Positions 55,561 to 64,000 of a stretch of DNA of 64,000 nucleotides are shown one piece after another. The notes below the pieces were generated by a model. The model searched no databases and was not told the DNA's origin. It saw nothing but the letters and a program-made list of their open reading frames with translations. A program made the position numbers and the translations under genes. Each line of letters starts with the position of its first letter. Positions within the stretch are counted from its first letter, which is position 1. Origin of the DNA: Ophioderma brevispina (Eukaryota; Echinodermata; Ophiuroidea; Amphilepidida; Ophiodermatidae); assembly GCA_023653785.1 (NCBI GenBank), contig JAMKCH010056856.1:62001-126000 (forward strand). Direction: 5' to 3'.

Positions 55561-56586
55561 CCAAAGTCGATGTCCCAGGGTATTATTACTTTGGTGCCCA
55601 AAAAAGGGGATAAGGCGAAACTTAAGAACTGGAGGCCAATTTCTCTTCTTAATATTGACTACAAAATTATTTCAAAGTCTTTGGCTGATCGGTTGACTAA
55701 GGTTTTGCCATCTATCATATCGGCTGATCAGACGTGTTGTGTGCCTGGTCGTGACATTGCTGACAATGTCGTGGCGATGCGTGACCTGGCGGACTTCATC
55801 TCTGAGCGGGATTTGAATGGTTACCTTGTTAAGATCGATCAGCTAAAGGCTTTTGATCGGGTCAATCACAATTATTTGTTTAAAGTTTTGGTCAAATTTG
55901 GTTTCCCGGATTATTTTATTAAATGGATTAGATTGTTTTATTCTAGCGCGACGAGCTGTCTGAAAATTAATGGGTTCTTGTCGGATCATTTTCCAATTCT
56001 AAGGGGTATTAGGCAGGGCTGTCCCCTGAGTGCCCTTTTATATGTTCTTTCGGCCGAGCCTCTTCGCAATGCAATTGTTAATCATTCATTTATTAATGCT
56101 ATTGATGTTAATGGTACGGAGGCATTATTTTTTCAACACGCTGACGATTCGTCAGCTTTTGTCAGTGACATTAAATCTGTTAATTATATTTTTGATGTTT
56201 TTGATGTTTACAATAGGGCTTCTGGTTCTAAGGTCAATCTTGACAAATCGGAAGTTCTGCTCATGGGTAAAGCCAAGGATGATCCCCCGACCAATTTGCC
56301 TTGTGGGGTCACTTCAGGTCATACGGTGGTATTGGGTGTTTCTATTGGCCTGGATCGGGATGCCTGTGAGCGGAACAATTGGTCTGTCAAGATTGACAAA
56401 TGTATATCTATTTTGAAGACATGGAATGGCCGTTCCCTTTCTTTGAAGGGTAAAGTCTTGATTGTAAATACTTTGGTTATTTCCCGCTTTGTTTATGTTT
56501 TGAATGTGACTAATTTGCCAAAATGGGTAGTTCCAAAATTGAAGAACGCCATTTTAGAATTCATTTGGGGTGGCAAAAAGCGATAA
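55543..56586 (+). CDS. LINE ORF2, reverse transcriptase core
   Basis: Continues ORF2 after a frame change. Motifs in order: TLVPKKGDKAKLKNWRPISL, LNIDYKIISKSLADRL and GRDIADNVVAMRDL. Then motif A, VKIDQLKAFDRVNH, with the catalytic Asp; IRQGCPLSALLYVLSAEPL (motif B); and motif C, FFQHADDSSAF, in which His replaces the Tyr or Phe usual before ADD while both catalytic Asp residues remain. The thumb-side segment GKVLIVNTLVISRFVYVLNV is followed by LEFIWGGKKR and a stop at 56,584-56,586. In Tx1-type ORF2 the protein continues well past IWGGK, so the stop marks the start of the foreign insertion, not the natural end. Confidence 0.88.
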   Translation: MDQNSLPKSMSQGIITLVPKKGDKAKLKNWRPISLLNIDYKIISKSLADRLTKVLPSIISADQTCCVPGRDIADNVVAMRDLADFISERDLNGYLVKIDQLKAFDRVNHNYLFKVLVKFGFPDYFIKWIRLFYSSATSCLKINGFLSDHFPILRGIRQGCPLSALLYVLSAEPLRNAIVNHSFINAIDVNGTEALFFQHADDSSAFVSDIKSVNYIFDVFDVYNRASGSKVNLDKSEVLLMGKAKDDPPTNLPCGVTSGHTVVLGVSIGLDRDACERNNWSVKIDKCISILKTWNGRSLSLKGKVLIVNTLVISRFVYVLNVTNLPKWVVPKLKNAILEFIWGGKKR

Positions 56587-56648
56587 TTAAGTTATATGTT
56601 CTTATTATTCGGTTTAAAATGGGGGTAAGGTACTGCTCATACGATGTA

Positions 56649-56822
56649 TCAAATATTGACTGCTATGAGGGGCATGGTTGAAACTATTGTGGCCCAGGTG
56701 ATCTCGAAACCATACTAATGGCCCCGTGCGGAAAGCCGAGGGGCAGAGTATGGGGTTTCGAGATCACTGAGGGCCTATAGTTTCACAACCATGCTCCGAA
56801 TAAAAGCAGTCAATATTTTTTA
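56649..56822. repeat. Foldback hairpin inside the inserted cluster
   Basis: TCAAATATTGACTGC and GGGGCATGGTTG, GTGATCTCGAAACC on the left are mirrored by GGTTTCGAGATCAC, CAACCATGCTCC and GCAGTCAATATTTTT on the right. A small CGGAAAGCCGAGGGG apex lies between. Arms are about 80 bp. Confidence 0.8.
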
Positions 56823-57639
56823 TAATACCGAATATATAATTTTTGTCATCACAACAAGGCCTATATCATGTGTAGCTCATGAGCTTGTAGGCCATGTTGT
56901 CCATGGCGTGCATGGCAATGGTTTTAACAATTTTGTTTAACTTAGGGTCCCAAACTTGTCAAGAATTAGCATTCAACCTTTCTTGTGTGTTGAGGAAGTG
57001 ATGTTGAGTCCAAAACGGATCACCGTAAATCATTATCGACTTCTTGCCCATTTTTGTCGGGCAAGATGGTGTACAATTTTCCTTGCAGCTCGGCTGCAGG
57101 GGGGGGGGTGCGCGGATTCATGGTCAACTTTTAACATCACCGCTCAAGCATTTCCCTACACATAAACACACACACAATCACGACAAGACATAGTGATACT
57201 TCCCACACTTATATTTCTGTTACATTCACTATACACAATGTTTGTCTCTTGATTTATGCAGACAAATCTTTGATCTAGGTGCTTATAACGGCGAAAATCG
57301 TTTGCCAGCGACCCGTCAAACCGGAGTGCCGATGCCATGGGCGCAACCATTTTATAATAAAATTTTCAAAAGCCAAAGCGCGAACTGGGGGCCGGGCGAT
57401 GCGCTATGACAGGTCGCTGTCAAACAATATCAGAGGGGATAGGTTTAAAGTACGAGCAGTAACAACAACCTCAAAGCATGAATAGGCCTCCTGATGCTGC
57501 GATTCGGCCAATTCCCGTCGCTTCTTGTTTGGTTCCCCACGGTTTGTATCAGACTTTACCCTACAGCACAGACTCCCCCCATACGAGTACACAAAATAAC
57601 CAGGGGGGGGGGGTAAGGGACCGCCAACCTAACAGAAAT

Positions 57640-58070
57640 AGCAAATTCAAAACGGCATCACTTCCGGGTGCTATTCTGTTTTAACCTTACCGGTAGTAGG
57701 CGGCTCTTGCCCATATTGAACGGTCACACACAAGACTTGACTGGGGGGGAAAGACGAGTCCCTGGTTGTCACGAATATGTTAAAAATCTAAATGACGTTA
57801 TTGGAAAAGTTACACTAGTTTTTTTTTGCAGCTGTGTTAATCCACTAACCCCACGGATTTTAAGTCATAATTTTTCTTATTTATCATGAATCTTACTAAG
57901 AGCTTTGAACAAAAGGTTTAAGAGATGATTTTTTCTAAATGTCACTGGAACCTGAACTCCCATAGGGTGAAATGCCGTAGGCAGTTCCCCAAATTCCCGT
58001 TTGAAAACCCCCATGCCCAAAGTGAGCAGATCGTGTCCTACCCCCACCCCCTGAAAATACTGGTCTGCTT
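57640..58070 (+). repeat. Interspersed repeat R2, copy 2 (partner 38,560-38,895)
   Basis: GCAAATTCAAAACGGCATCA, GACGTTATTGGAAAAGTTAC, GTTAATCCACTAACCCC and GTGTCCTACCCCCACCCCC correspond in order to the 38.6 kb copy. Non-coding. Confidence 0.75.
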
Positions 58071-58185
58071 ATAGTCATCTCTTACACCAGCTTCAATATG
58101 TACAAAGGGCTCATAATACGGATGGATTATAGTCCGTACAGCATCTCTATGTTGGGAATAGGTGTCCAGGTTATAGGTCATGAAT

Positions 58186-59513
58186 GAGAGGCCCGCTCGC
58201 CCGGGAAAGTTTGTCATTTTGGTTCAATAATCTTGAAGCTAGTTTTGATTTGTTATGCCGCCACTTTTTTAAGGAACCAATCGATGACGGGAATCTATAT
58301 ATGAGGTATTATAAAATGAAATTATGCCTGAGAGTAAGATTCATCCGGAAATTATTTCGACTTCGAGCGGGCCTCTTAATCCACCCCATACAAAGACCCT
58401 CATGTGTTATAATCTCAGTAAATATAAGGTGAATCGGTCTGCTGTTTTTTTCCCGTATTGTCTTAATAATTTCCAACATTTCTAATATGCCTGTTTTTTA
58501 TGGTGAAAATGTTGAGTGCTGGTCAAGGTGACTAAATTGGGGGTTTTGGTGTTCACCCACTTAACGTGCTGAAGTGCTCCTCCAGCCTCTCTTTCAGAAT
58601 ACCTTTATATGTGTCAATGATCGTACAGTCCTCTTTGTTACCGGGGACCCTGATTATGTTTAAAACATGATATTTGAAATTGAGGATGTGATGCATATAT
58701 GTTTCCTGGGTTTTTTAGCCGCACCACTGTGATGACATTTTTTTCGGTAATATGGTGTTTCTGTTAACCGTGAAAGAATGTTGAATACTATAGAGAATAT
58801 TAATTGATTTTAAATTCCTATTGACTGGAGAAGATGAGTGACCTTATTTGCTCCTACGCAATTTTTGGGGGGACAATACCCCCTAGTGTTTGTATTTTAG
58901 GGTTTTATGTGGATGAGGCCCGTCCAAATTTCTTGTACCAATACTCAATTCTATTCTTTAAATCGTTTATTTTCGCAGTATTGCAGCCATAATATGTCAC
59001 ACGGGGAAAAATTACTGTAGTGAATTTTGGGGGTTCTCAAATATTTAAATCCCCTATAATTTGGGCCTATGGAGGCCTAACAGAATTAATCTGCTGATCT
59101 TGGGACTGTTTTTATTACTCATAACTGCCTCTTATACAAAAAAGTGCTTTCAATGTTTTAAGTTGATTGAAAAACCCGCATTGTAACCTTTTGCAAGACT
59201 GAAATTGAAACTGCCCGACATATATTTTGGTTTGTAATAGAGTTCATATTTGCCTCTTTTGGTGTATGAGTTGTGTCAGATAGAGTCTTGTGCAAAGATA
59301 TCGCTCTGGACGTCTTTAACATATGGCCCTATTGGTTTCTCAAAGTATTTCCCGGAGGGAGTGAGACCAAACTGGTTATTTGCATTCTGGGCTTTGTTAA
59401 TCGTTTTCCGTATGGGCCTGCCAGACGCCGGTGTAAACCAGTGTCAAAGGTCAATCTTTGAGGAAATTTTTAAAAAGCTTATTGGGAAGCGTCTGGAAAT
59501 TGAGTATTTGTGA
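58186..59513 (+). pseudogene. LINE ORF2, C-terminal domain (decayed)
   Basis: Frame-shifted pieces of the ORF2 tail. ESLSFWFNNLEASFDLLCRH begins near 58,196. KTLMCYNLSKYKVNRSA lies near 58,390-58,445. Towards the end comes FCKTEIETARHIFW at about 59,180-59,230, the Cys/His-containing ET..H.FW region found near the end of Tx1/L1-type ORF2. GFSKYFPEGVRPNWLFAFWA and IFEEIFKKLIGKRLEIEYL follow, within the open frame 59,250-59,513. The TGA at 59,511-59,513 fits the natural ORF2 stop. Confidence 0.75.
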
Positions 59514-59833
59514 AGATTTCTGTGGGGTCTGATTCGGGTTGAACCATTTTGTTGAAAGTTTTGGGTCTTGGATCCCTTTGTCCTCCCAACTTTGACCGGT
59601 TACAAATTGCTTTTGATTAATGAGTTTTTTTGTCTCAACTCCTTGGCGATTTTTTGAGAGAAGTAAGGGTGGTAGATCGATGTACCTTGAGAGATGTTTC
59701 ATTTGCTTATGGGCGTAGTGAAGTTTATTGGTGGCTAATTTTTATATGTTTCATTGCTCTGTAGGTTTATTTCAATGACTAGTACTGCATTAATCGGCAG
59801 CCCGGTGGAGGAATGTCCCTTTTAAAAAAAAAA
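59514..59833 (+). other. LINE 3' untranslated region and A-rich tail
   Basis: Non-coding sequence between the ORF2 stop and the 3' junction, ending in ten A (59,824-59,833) directly before the U2 continuation. A short A-rich tail is consistent with target-primed reverse transcription. Confidence 0.7.
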
Positions 59834-59996
59834 TATCATGTTTCGTATCTGTTCTTTTCAGAACCGGTCGCTTCAATGAAGACGGCTCGTATATTAACTG
59901 ATTTTTGCAACGAGGGCTAGGACCCAACTTGCTTTTGCCTGCCCGGGTTAGGGCCTCGGTATTGCACTAACTACTGTCCGAGAACGGCCCCAAACC
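59834..59996 (+). ncRNA. U2: U2 snRNA copy 6, 3' part (split by LINE)
   Basis: ATCATGTTTCGTATCTGTTC resumes U2 at about nucleotide 25-30, overlapping the 5' part by ATCAT. It contains GATTTTTGCAACGAGGGCTA and ends with GTATTGCACTAACTACTGTC, CGAGAACGGCCC. It has more differences from copies 1-5 than they have among themselves (for example CTTCAATGAAGACGG), as expected for a gene no longer under selection. A 3' box (60,009-60,017) follows. Confidence 0.9.
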
Positions 59997-60137
59997 ACAA
60001 TCAAATCAAAAGTAAGAACTAACAAACGTCCCAATAAATGACACGCTCTACCAAAAAGCACCGTTCTCGATATGGTTTCATCATATCGCGATTGATTACT
60101 TTGGCCCCCCAAGCCTGACAAAGTTGTGCATCCTTGA

Positions 60138-61140
60138 ATGCACGCGCCAGCCTCCCCCATGGCTTTCACATTGGGGGAGTTGGGGGGTCACTTATCACGT
60201 GATCGGATTCGTATCCACCCTGTCACGACAATCAATCTAATGGAAACGCTACTCCCGTCATCCCCTCCGTCCACCTATGACGAAATAAAGAGGGCTCTCC
60301 AGAGGTGTGCGCGACCACCCTGTGCGACACCACCCGCGAGGCACACATTTCGACATTATGATAACAACTTTTCCACCGTGGACGTAATCCTGGGAGTTCC
60401 CGTGAATGTGGCAGCGCCTCCATACTGGGTGGTCGTCAAGGAGCACATGGTAATTGACAGGATTACTGTGGTAAACGGTGAATGTTGAGAATTTGGCGGA
60501 GTCAGGTGTGGAGATCAACGTTACGGACGTGGAAGTACACTCGCTTTCGCGCAACCTTTGACCGTCTCCTTTTGAGTGCCATATTTTTGTTGGTAACGAC
60601 GATTTAACCAAGAGTTTGCAAGACGCGGTGTCACATAAAGGGACCATGGATCCGTAAAATATGATTGAACTTCCAGACATTGATAGTCGGGACTGTTTTT
60701 TTCATCGTGTTGAACTTCCGCCAAATGTCAAGTCACTTCCTTATGCTACGCTTTATCAAGGACGGTCAACATATTACAAGCCCCTGCCATATGCAGGTCT
60801 GCATAATTTCTTAGTCCTGACCATTTGATGAGATTCATGCCCTCTTTTGAGGAGACGTAGAGTTTGTGAGGTGTGCGGTATCTTTGGGCACCGTTTTCGG
60901 CGATTGCCCCTGATCGGTTTTCTGATTCACCCCAAGTCTATGATGATTCTGATTGTGATGATAATGATGATGAATGGTGTGTCAATGATGACGACAATGA
61001 TGAGGTGATGATGTTGTCAATGATGAGATGACAATGTTGATGGATGATGTTTGTCCAATGATATGACAATGATGATGTTGGTGATGTTTTGAACAAGTGA
61101 TGATTATTCTGTGCCTGAATTTCACGCGAAGGGAGACGGT
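60138..61140 (+). pseudogene. Second LINE ORF1 remnant with D/N-rich tail
   Basis: An open frame of 116 codons (60,138-60,488) holds STYDEIKRALQRCARPP and PYWVVVKEHMVIDRITVVNG. After frame changes come LPDIDSRDCFFHRVELPP and VKSLPYATL (about 60,670-60,750), similar to the first element's ORF1. Then a CCHC knuckle, CEVCGIFGHRF with its last Cys after a shift, lies at about 60,870-60,910. Beyond it the DNA turns into GATGAT/AATGAT repeats (60,940-61,090) encoding an Asp/Asn-rich tail, the counterpart of the acidic tail of the first ORF1. Confidence 0.65.
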
Positions 61141-61554
61141 GTCATAGTATCTGATTGGGTCGGCTGAAGTATTGTTGCCATGCTACCCCACAGCGTTGTA
61201 GTAATTGATGAAACTCAGGATGATTCTAGTGTTTCGCGTCACGGTTTTCGCGTGACCCTGTTGCCATGGGAAGCTGAATTGCAGTTAACTGCATAACATG
61301 AGCAGGTTAAAAAAAGGACCATACAACTGATGACGATTGCTGTTGCGCCCATGGGCTTTTCCCCCCAGTAGTAAAGAAGAATTAAACATCAGAACTTCAA
61401 CCCTCCCTGCTGGCTGGTGACCAAAATGAATCTTCAAACAGGTTTGACATGTTGACTTTTGATCAAGATGATAATGCTTATTTCTTTATTGTGTTCCTCA
61501 TGCTTCCATGGCCCTCTCCTTTTTTTGCCTTTTTGATGGCCTTTTCCTTTGGTC

Positions 61555-64000
61555 TCCATTAATTGTAATGGCCTTTCTTGGTCCCTCAACTTGACAATTT
61601 TTTTACTACCTTTTTTTAGGCTTCGTATGTCGATATTATTTGTCCTTCATATACTTTGGGACGACAATTTTGTTCAGATTGTGTAAACTAATGGGATGGG
61701 ACAATTGATTTTTCCAATGCCTGGTTATAATCAAAGGAGTAAAAGGGGTGGCTTTGTTATGTAAACATGATTTTGTATTTTAATATGATTTCTTAATCAT
61801 GAGTTGAAAAAGGGGGATGCTTGGAGGGAAGTTAAATAAATTTGAGTTTGAAGAAGATGTGTCTAATATTTTAATGTTTTTTATTTTTTGCTTTTTTTAA
61901 GTTTTTTATTATTTTGAATATTAATGAATGTTAACTTCTCAAAGTAATGATTTTGGGGATCATTTTCTTAGTTTTTGTTGGTGATTGGGGGTTAGCGTGT
62001 GGTATCGGCGAATCAGAGATAAATCCACTAATATGTATAATGAAATCCCGGGGTCCTGAGCATTTTTTGAACGTACTACGTGTTTTTCCATAATCTTTTT
62101 GAACCTGGCGTCGTAATCATCCTAATGATATTTGTTTCACGTGGCGTCGTCATATTTAAAAATATTTAGTTCAAAGTAGAATTGACAAAATTTTTATGTT
62201 CTAATTTAAGTTCCCATTGCATTTCTAATTCGCGTAATTATTCCTTTTGCTTGAGCGATCACGATCATGTGTATATTTGCTTTAATTTTCTATTGGTCCT
62301 GGTCTTTGGCACTTTAATAAAGTATTCTTCATGATCCTGATTTTTGTTCTTCTATATCTAAATGTATTACTCAGGCTAAAAGCAATCCCCGGGTCTTATC
62401 AAGGACTATTTTTTGGATTGGCTACGAACTTACCTCTGATTTTAAAGATATTGCTGTTTATTTAGTACGAAGACGGTTTAAAGAACAGCGTAAGCTAAAG
62501 TCATGAGCTTTTTTTTATACAAAAAAGAATAACACACATGAATAATAAACAGGCTTTTAAATACTCCGATTATAATCTTACCTTGGTAAGTCCCTTGAAA
62601 ATGATCTTCGTGTTGTCGAGAGTAACGAATGTGTGGTGCCATTGTTTAGGTCAAAAGTTCTGATCGTGCAGGACAGGTGAGAAACCCCTAAGTATGTTTT
62701 TTAATTTAGATAAAGTCCATCCAAAAATAACTTAGTGGGGTACTCTTTGCGTATCGCAAATGGTAATATTTGACCTCGGTCTGATTCTATATTAACGAGG
62801 CCTTTAATTTTATTCCTGATTTGACTCCTATGACGATTGTTATGGTGATTTTCAAGATGCTTTTGTTGTGGTAATATTAATACTGTTTTGGTAAATAATT
62901 TTGACTGTACAATTTTGTCTGCTCCCTTGAGGTTATCCGAACTAAAAGATGCCTCTGTCTAATATGGAGGCCAATAAGAGCCTTGTTCGGATGGCCTTAC
63001 GGTTGAATTTTATCGCTATTTTTTGATTACTTGGTCCTTTTTCTTTTTAAAACTTGCTATGAAATTTATTGTTGCTAAAGTCATGCCAATAGTATGTCGT
63101 AGTGGGTTTATAACTCTTTGGCCCGAAAAAAGGATAAAACCTCCCGGAAGAACGGAGGCCCATCTCCCTTTTAAATACTGACTACAAATTATTTGTAAAG
63201 TTTTGGCCACGAGATTAAGTAAAGTTATGTTGTAATTCTTGTTTTCAAAACACCTGATCAACGTGTTTGTATTCCTGGCAGGGACATTGCTGACAATGTC
63301 CTTGCCATGAAAGAATCTTGTTAATTTTAGTTCCTGAGAATGAATTAATGGTTTATGAATAAAATAGATCAGCAAAAAGCGTTTGATCGGGTGAACCATC
63401 AATTATCTTTGGAAATATTTTATCTAAGGTTTTTGGTTTCCCTGATTTTTTTTTCATTAATTGGATTATAATTGTTTTATACTTCTGTTACTAGTTCTGT
63501 CAAAATTAATGGGTTTTTATCTATCCCTTTTGAATCCTGAAAGGTATCAGGCAAGTTGTCCTCTTAGTGCTATCCTTTATGTTTTGCCTGCCGAAAATGA
63601 TTGCTAATAATCTCAGTATCAAAGTTTTTTAATATATCTGACTAACACAGCTTTAATTTTCCAACACGCCGATGATACTAACTGTTTTTGTTAAAGATGT
63701 TAATTGCCCGTTAAAGAGAAGTGTTTTCAATCCTTTTCAATGATAGCGGGTTGGTGAGGCCTCTGGCTCCAAAGTAAATTTTGATAAGTCCGAGATTATG
63801 GCTTTTGTGATTCTATTTCCTTTCTGCAAATTGCTGGAATGTGATCTTTAATTTTAGTAACTCTGATCAAACTAAATGTTTAGGGTCGGGTTGCAACATT
63901 GCACTGATCACAACAAGTGTGATCTTGATTAATTGTAAGCGTAATTGTTAATTCTGGTAAAAAAAATTTAATCCTGGAAACCCGAGATCTTACCTAAAGG
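61555..64000 (+). pseudogene. Second LINE ORF2 remnant, incomplete at window end
   Basis: VSINCNGLS at about 61,551-61,580 marks the endonuclease start. TWRRR-like and SRIDKI-like pieces follow near 62,105-62,195. MEANKS at about 62,960 is the reverse transcriptase entry. GRDIADNVLAMK lies at about 63,280-63,315, then KIDQQKAFDRVNHQ (motif A) at about 63,362-63,405. A GIRQ.CPLSAI equivalent is near 63,540-63,575, and FQHADDTN (motif C, again with HADD) near 63,658-63,680. Frameshifts separate almost every motif. Sharing HADD with the first element supports close kinship. The rest lies outside the window. Confidence 0.7.

Larger units (their letters stand above)
56590..58185. mobile_element. 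Repeat cluster inserted in LINE ORF2
   Basis: About 1.6 kb with no ORF2-like translation separates the IWGGK motif from the C-terminal part of ORF2. It contains a foldback (56,649-56,822), G runs at 57,099-57,108 and 57,603-57,613, and a copy of repeat R2 (57,640-58,070) also present at 38,560-38,895. Removing it would give ORF2 a length close to the 1,250-1,350 residues usual for the clade. It may be more than one insertion; exact ends and target duplications are not clear to me. Confidence 0.65.
52649..59833 (+). mobile_element. Tx1-clade LINE inserted in a U2 snRNA gene (Keno-like)
   Basis: A two-ORF non-LTR retrotransposon lying in the same orientation as the U2 gene it splits. The left junction is U2 ...AAGATCAT / TCAAAAG. 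The right junction is an A run at about 59,824-59,833 followed by ATCATG...GTATCTGTTCTTTT, the next part of U2. ATCAT at both sides is a likely short target duplication. ORF1 has zinc knuckles; ORF2 has an APE endonuclease, reverse transcriptase and C-terminal domain. Tx1-clade elements are known for target-specific insertion, and the Keno family is known to use U2 genes. Assignment to Keno rests on target and domain style, not on a database match. About 1.6 kb of foreign repeat interrupts ORF2 at 56,590-58,185. Confidence 0.9.
47620..60098 (+). repeat. U2 snRNA tandem array, about 860 bp units
   Basis: Six U2 genes on the plus strand start at 48,259, 49,109, 50,028, 50,883, 51,753 and 52,619, a spacing of 850-919 bp. 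Each unit has a spacer containing TCATCATAGCGCGATTGATT, GGTGAGGCGGCTTCAAGCC and GGAGAATGCACCAAACGCT-type blocks, then the U2 gene. The left edge falls in spacer sequence just downstream of where a U2 3' end would be. The right edge is where a second LINE begins. Unit copies differ mainly by single-base indels. The sixth unit is split by a LINE at 52,649-59,833. Confidence 0.93.
60099..64000 (+). mobile_element. Second Tx1-clade LINE, decayed, runs off the window
   Basis: The array spacer stops after GATTGATTACTT and a new element begins. Its 5' region shares CCTCCCCCATGG with the first LINE. ORF1-like, endonuclease-like and reverse-transcriptase-like pieces follow in the same order, and the window ends in the equivalent of SLKGK (reading GNPRSYLKG). 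Divergence from the first element is large and frameshifts are dense, so it is a related but separate family or a very old or poorly read copy. Its insertion site lies in the spacer about 100 bp past U2, not in U2. Confidence 0.75.

Noticed and set aside
52691..56586. The element as an R2-like (restriction-enzyme-type) LINE because it targets a multicopy RNA gene
   Set aside because: ORF2 starts with APE endonuclease motifs (INCNGLR, QETFW, GDFN, SDH), and there is no C-terminal restriction-like endonuclease architecture.

Overview
The window looks like a nuclear genome segment of an invertebrate animal, probably marine. It is AT-rich, has no compact operon-like coding, and is filled with animal-type repeats: CR1/jockey-like LINEs, a Penelope-like element, Tx1-clade LINEs, foldback elements and tRNA-derived pieces. 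It also carries a tandem array of U2 spliceosomal RNA genes. A tandem U2 array and many foldback elements would suit an echinoderm or related deuterostome, but the sequence alone does not fix the species. Homopolymer and single-base indels are frequent, even between neighbouring U2 copies, so part of the apparent gene decay may be uncorrected sequencing error.

Left part (1-21 kb): a minus-strand LINE with endonuclease and reverse transcriptase remains (0.5-4.1 kb); a diverged foldback (6.7-7.3 kb); a broken rhodopsin-like GPCR gene on the minus strand (8.1-9.1 kb), the only convincing host protein-coding locus; a nearly 1 kb foldback (11.5-12.5 kb); a CR1/L2-like LINE 3' end lying between inverted repeats (14.2-16.5 kb); a 0.37 kb foldback (17.4-17.7 kb); two head-to-head tRNA-like pieces within short terminal inverted repeats (18.6 kb); and a hAT-like MITE (20.8 kb).

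Middle part (21-47 kb): three islands built from the self-complementary core CAACGCGTTG (21.2, 25.7 and 40.1 kb), sharing terminal sequence and apparently one undescribed foldback family; paired hairpins (26.9 and 27.6 kb); a Penelope-like element between two 1.1 kb direct repeats (29.8-34.4 kb); another minus-strand EN-RT LINE (34.9-36.7 kb); several minisatellites; an 885 bp foldback (42.4-43.3 kb) and two smaller ones near 45 kb.

Right part (47.6-64 kb): a tandem array of about 860 bp units, each with one U2 snRNA gene on the plus strand, a conserved upstream block and usually a snRNA-type 3' box. The sixth U2 gene is split after about nucleotide 30 by a 7.2 kb Tx1-clade LINE with ORF1 (zinc knuckles) and ORF2 (APE endonuclease, reverse transcriptase, C-terminal domain). 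That is the signature of a U2-targeting retrotransposon of the Keno type. The LINE itself is interrupted in ORF2 by about 1.6 kb of other repeats. After it the U2 gene resumes, and about 100 bp into the next spacer a second, more decayed relative begins and runs off the window end.
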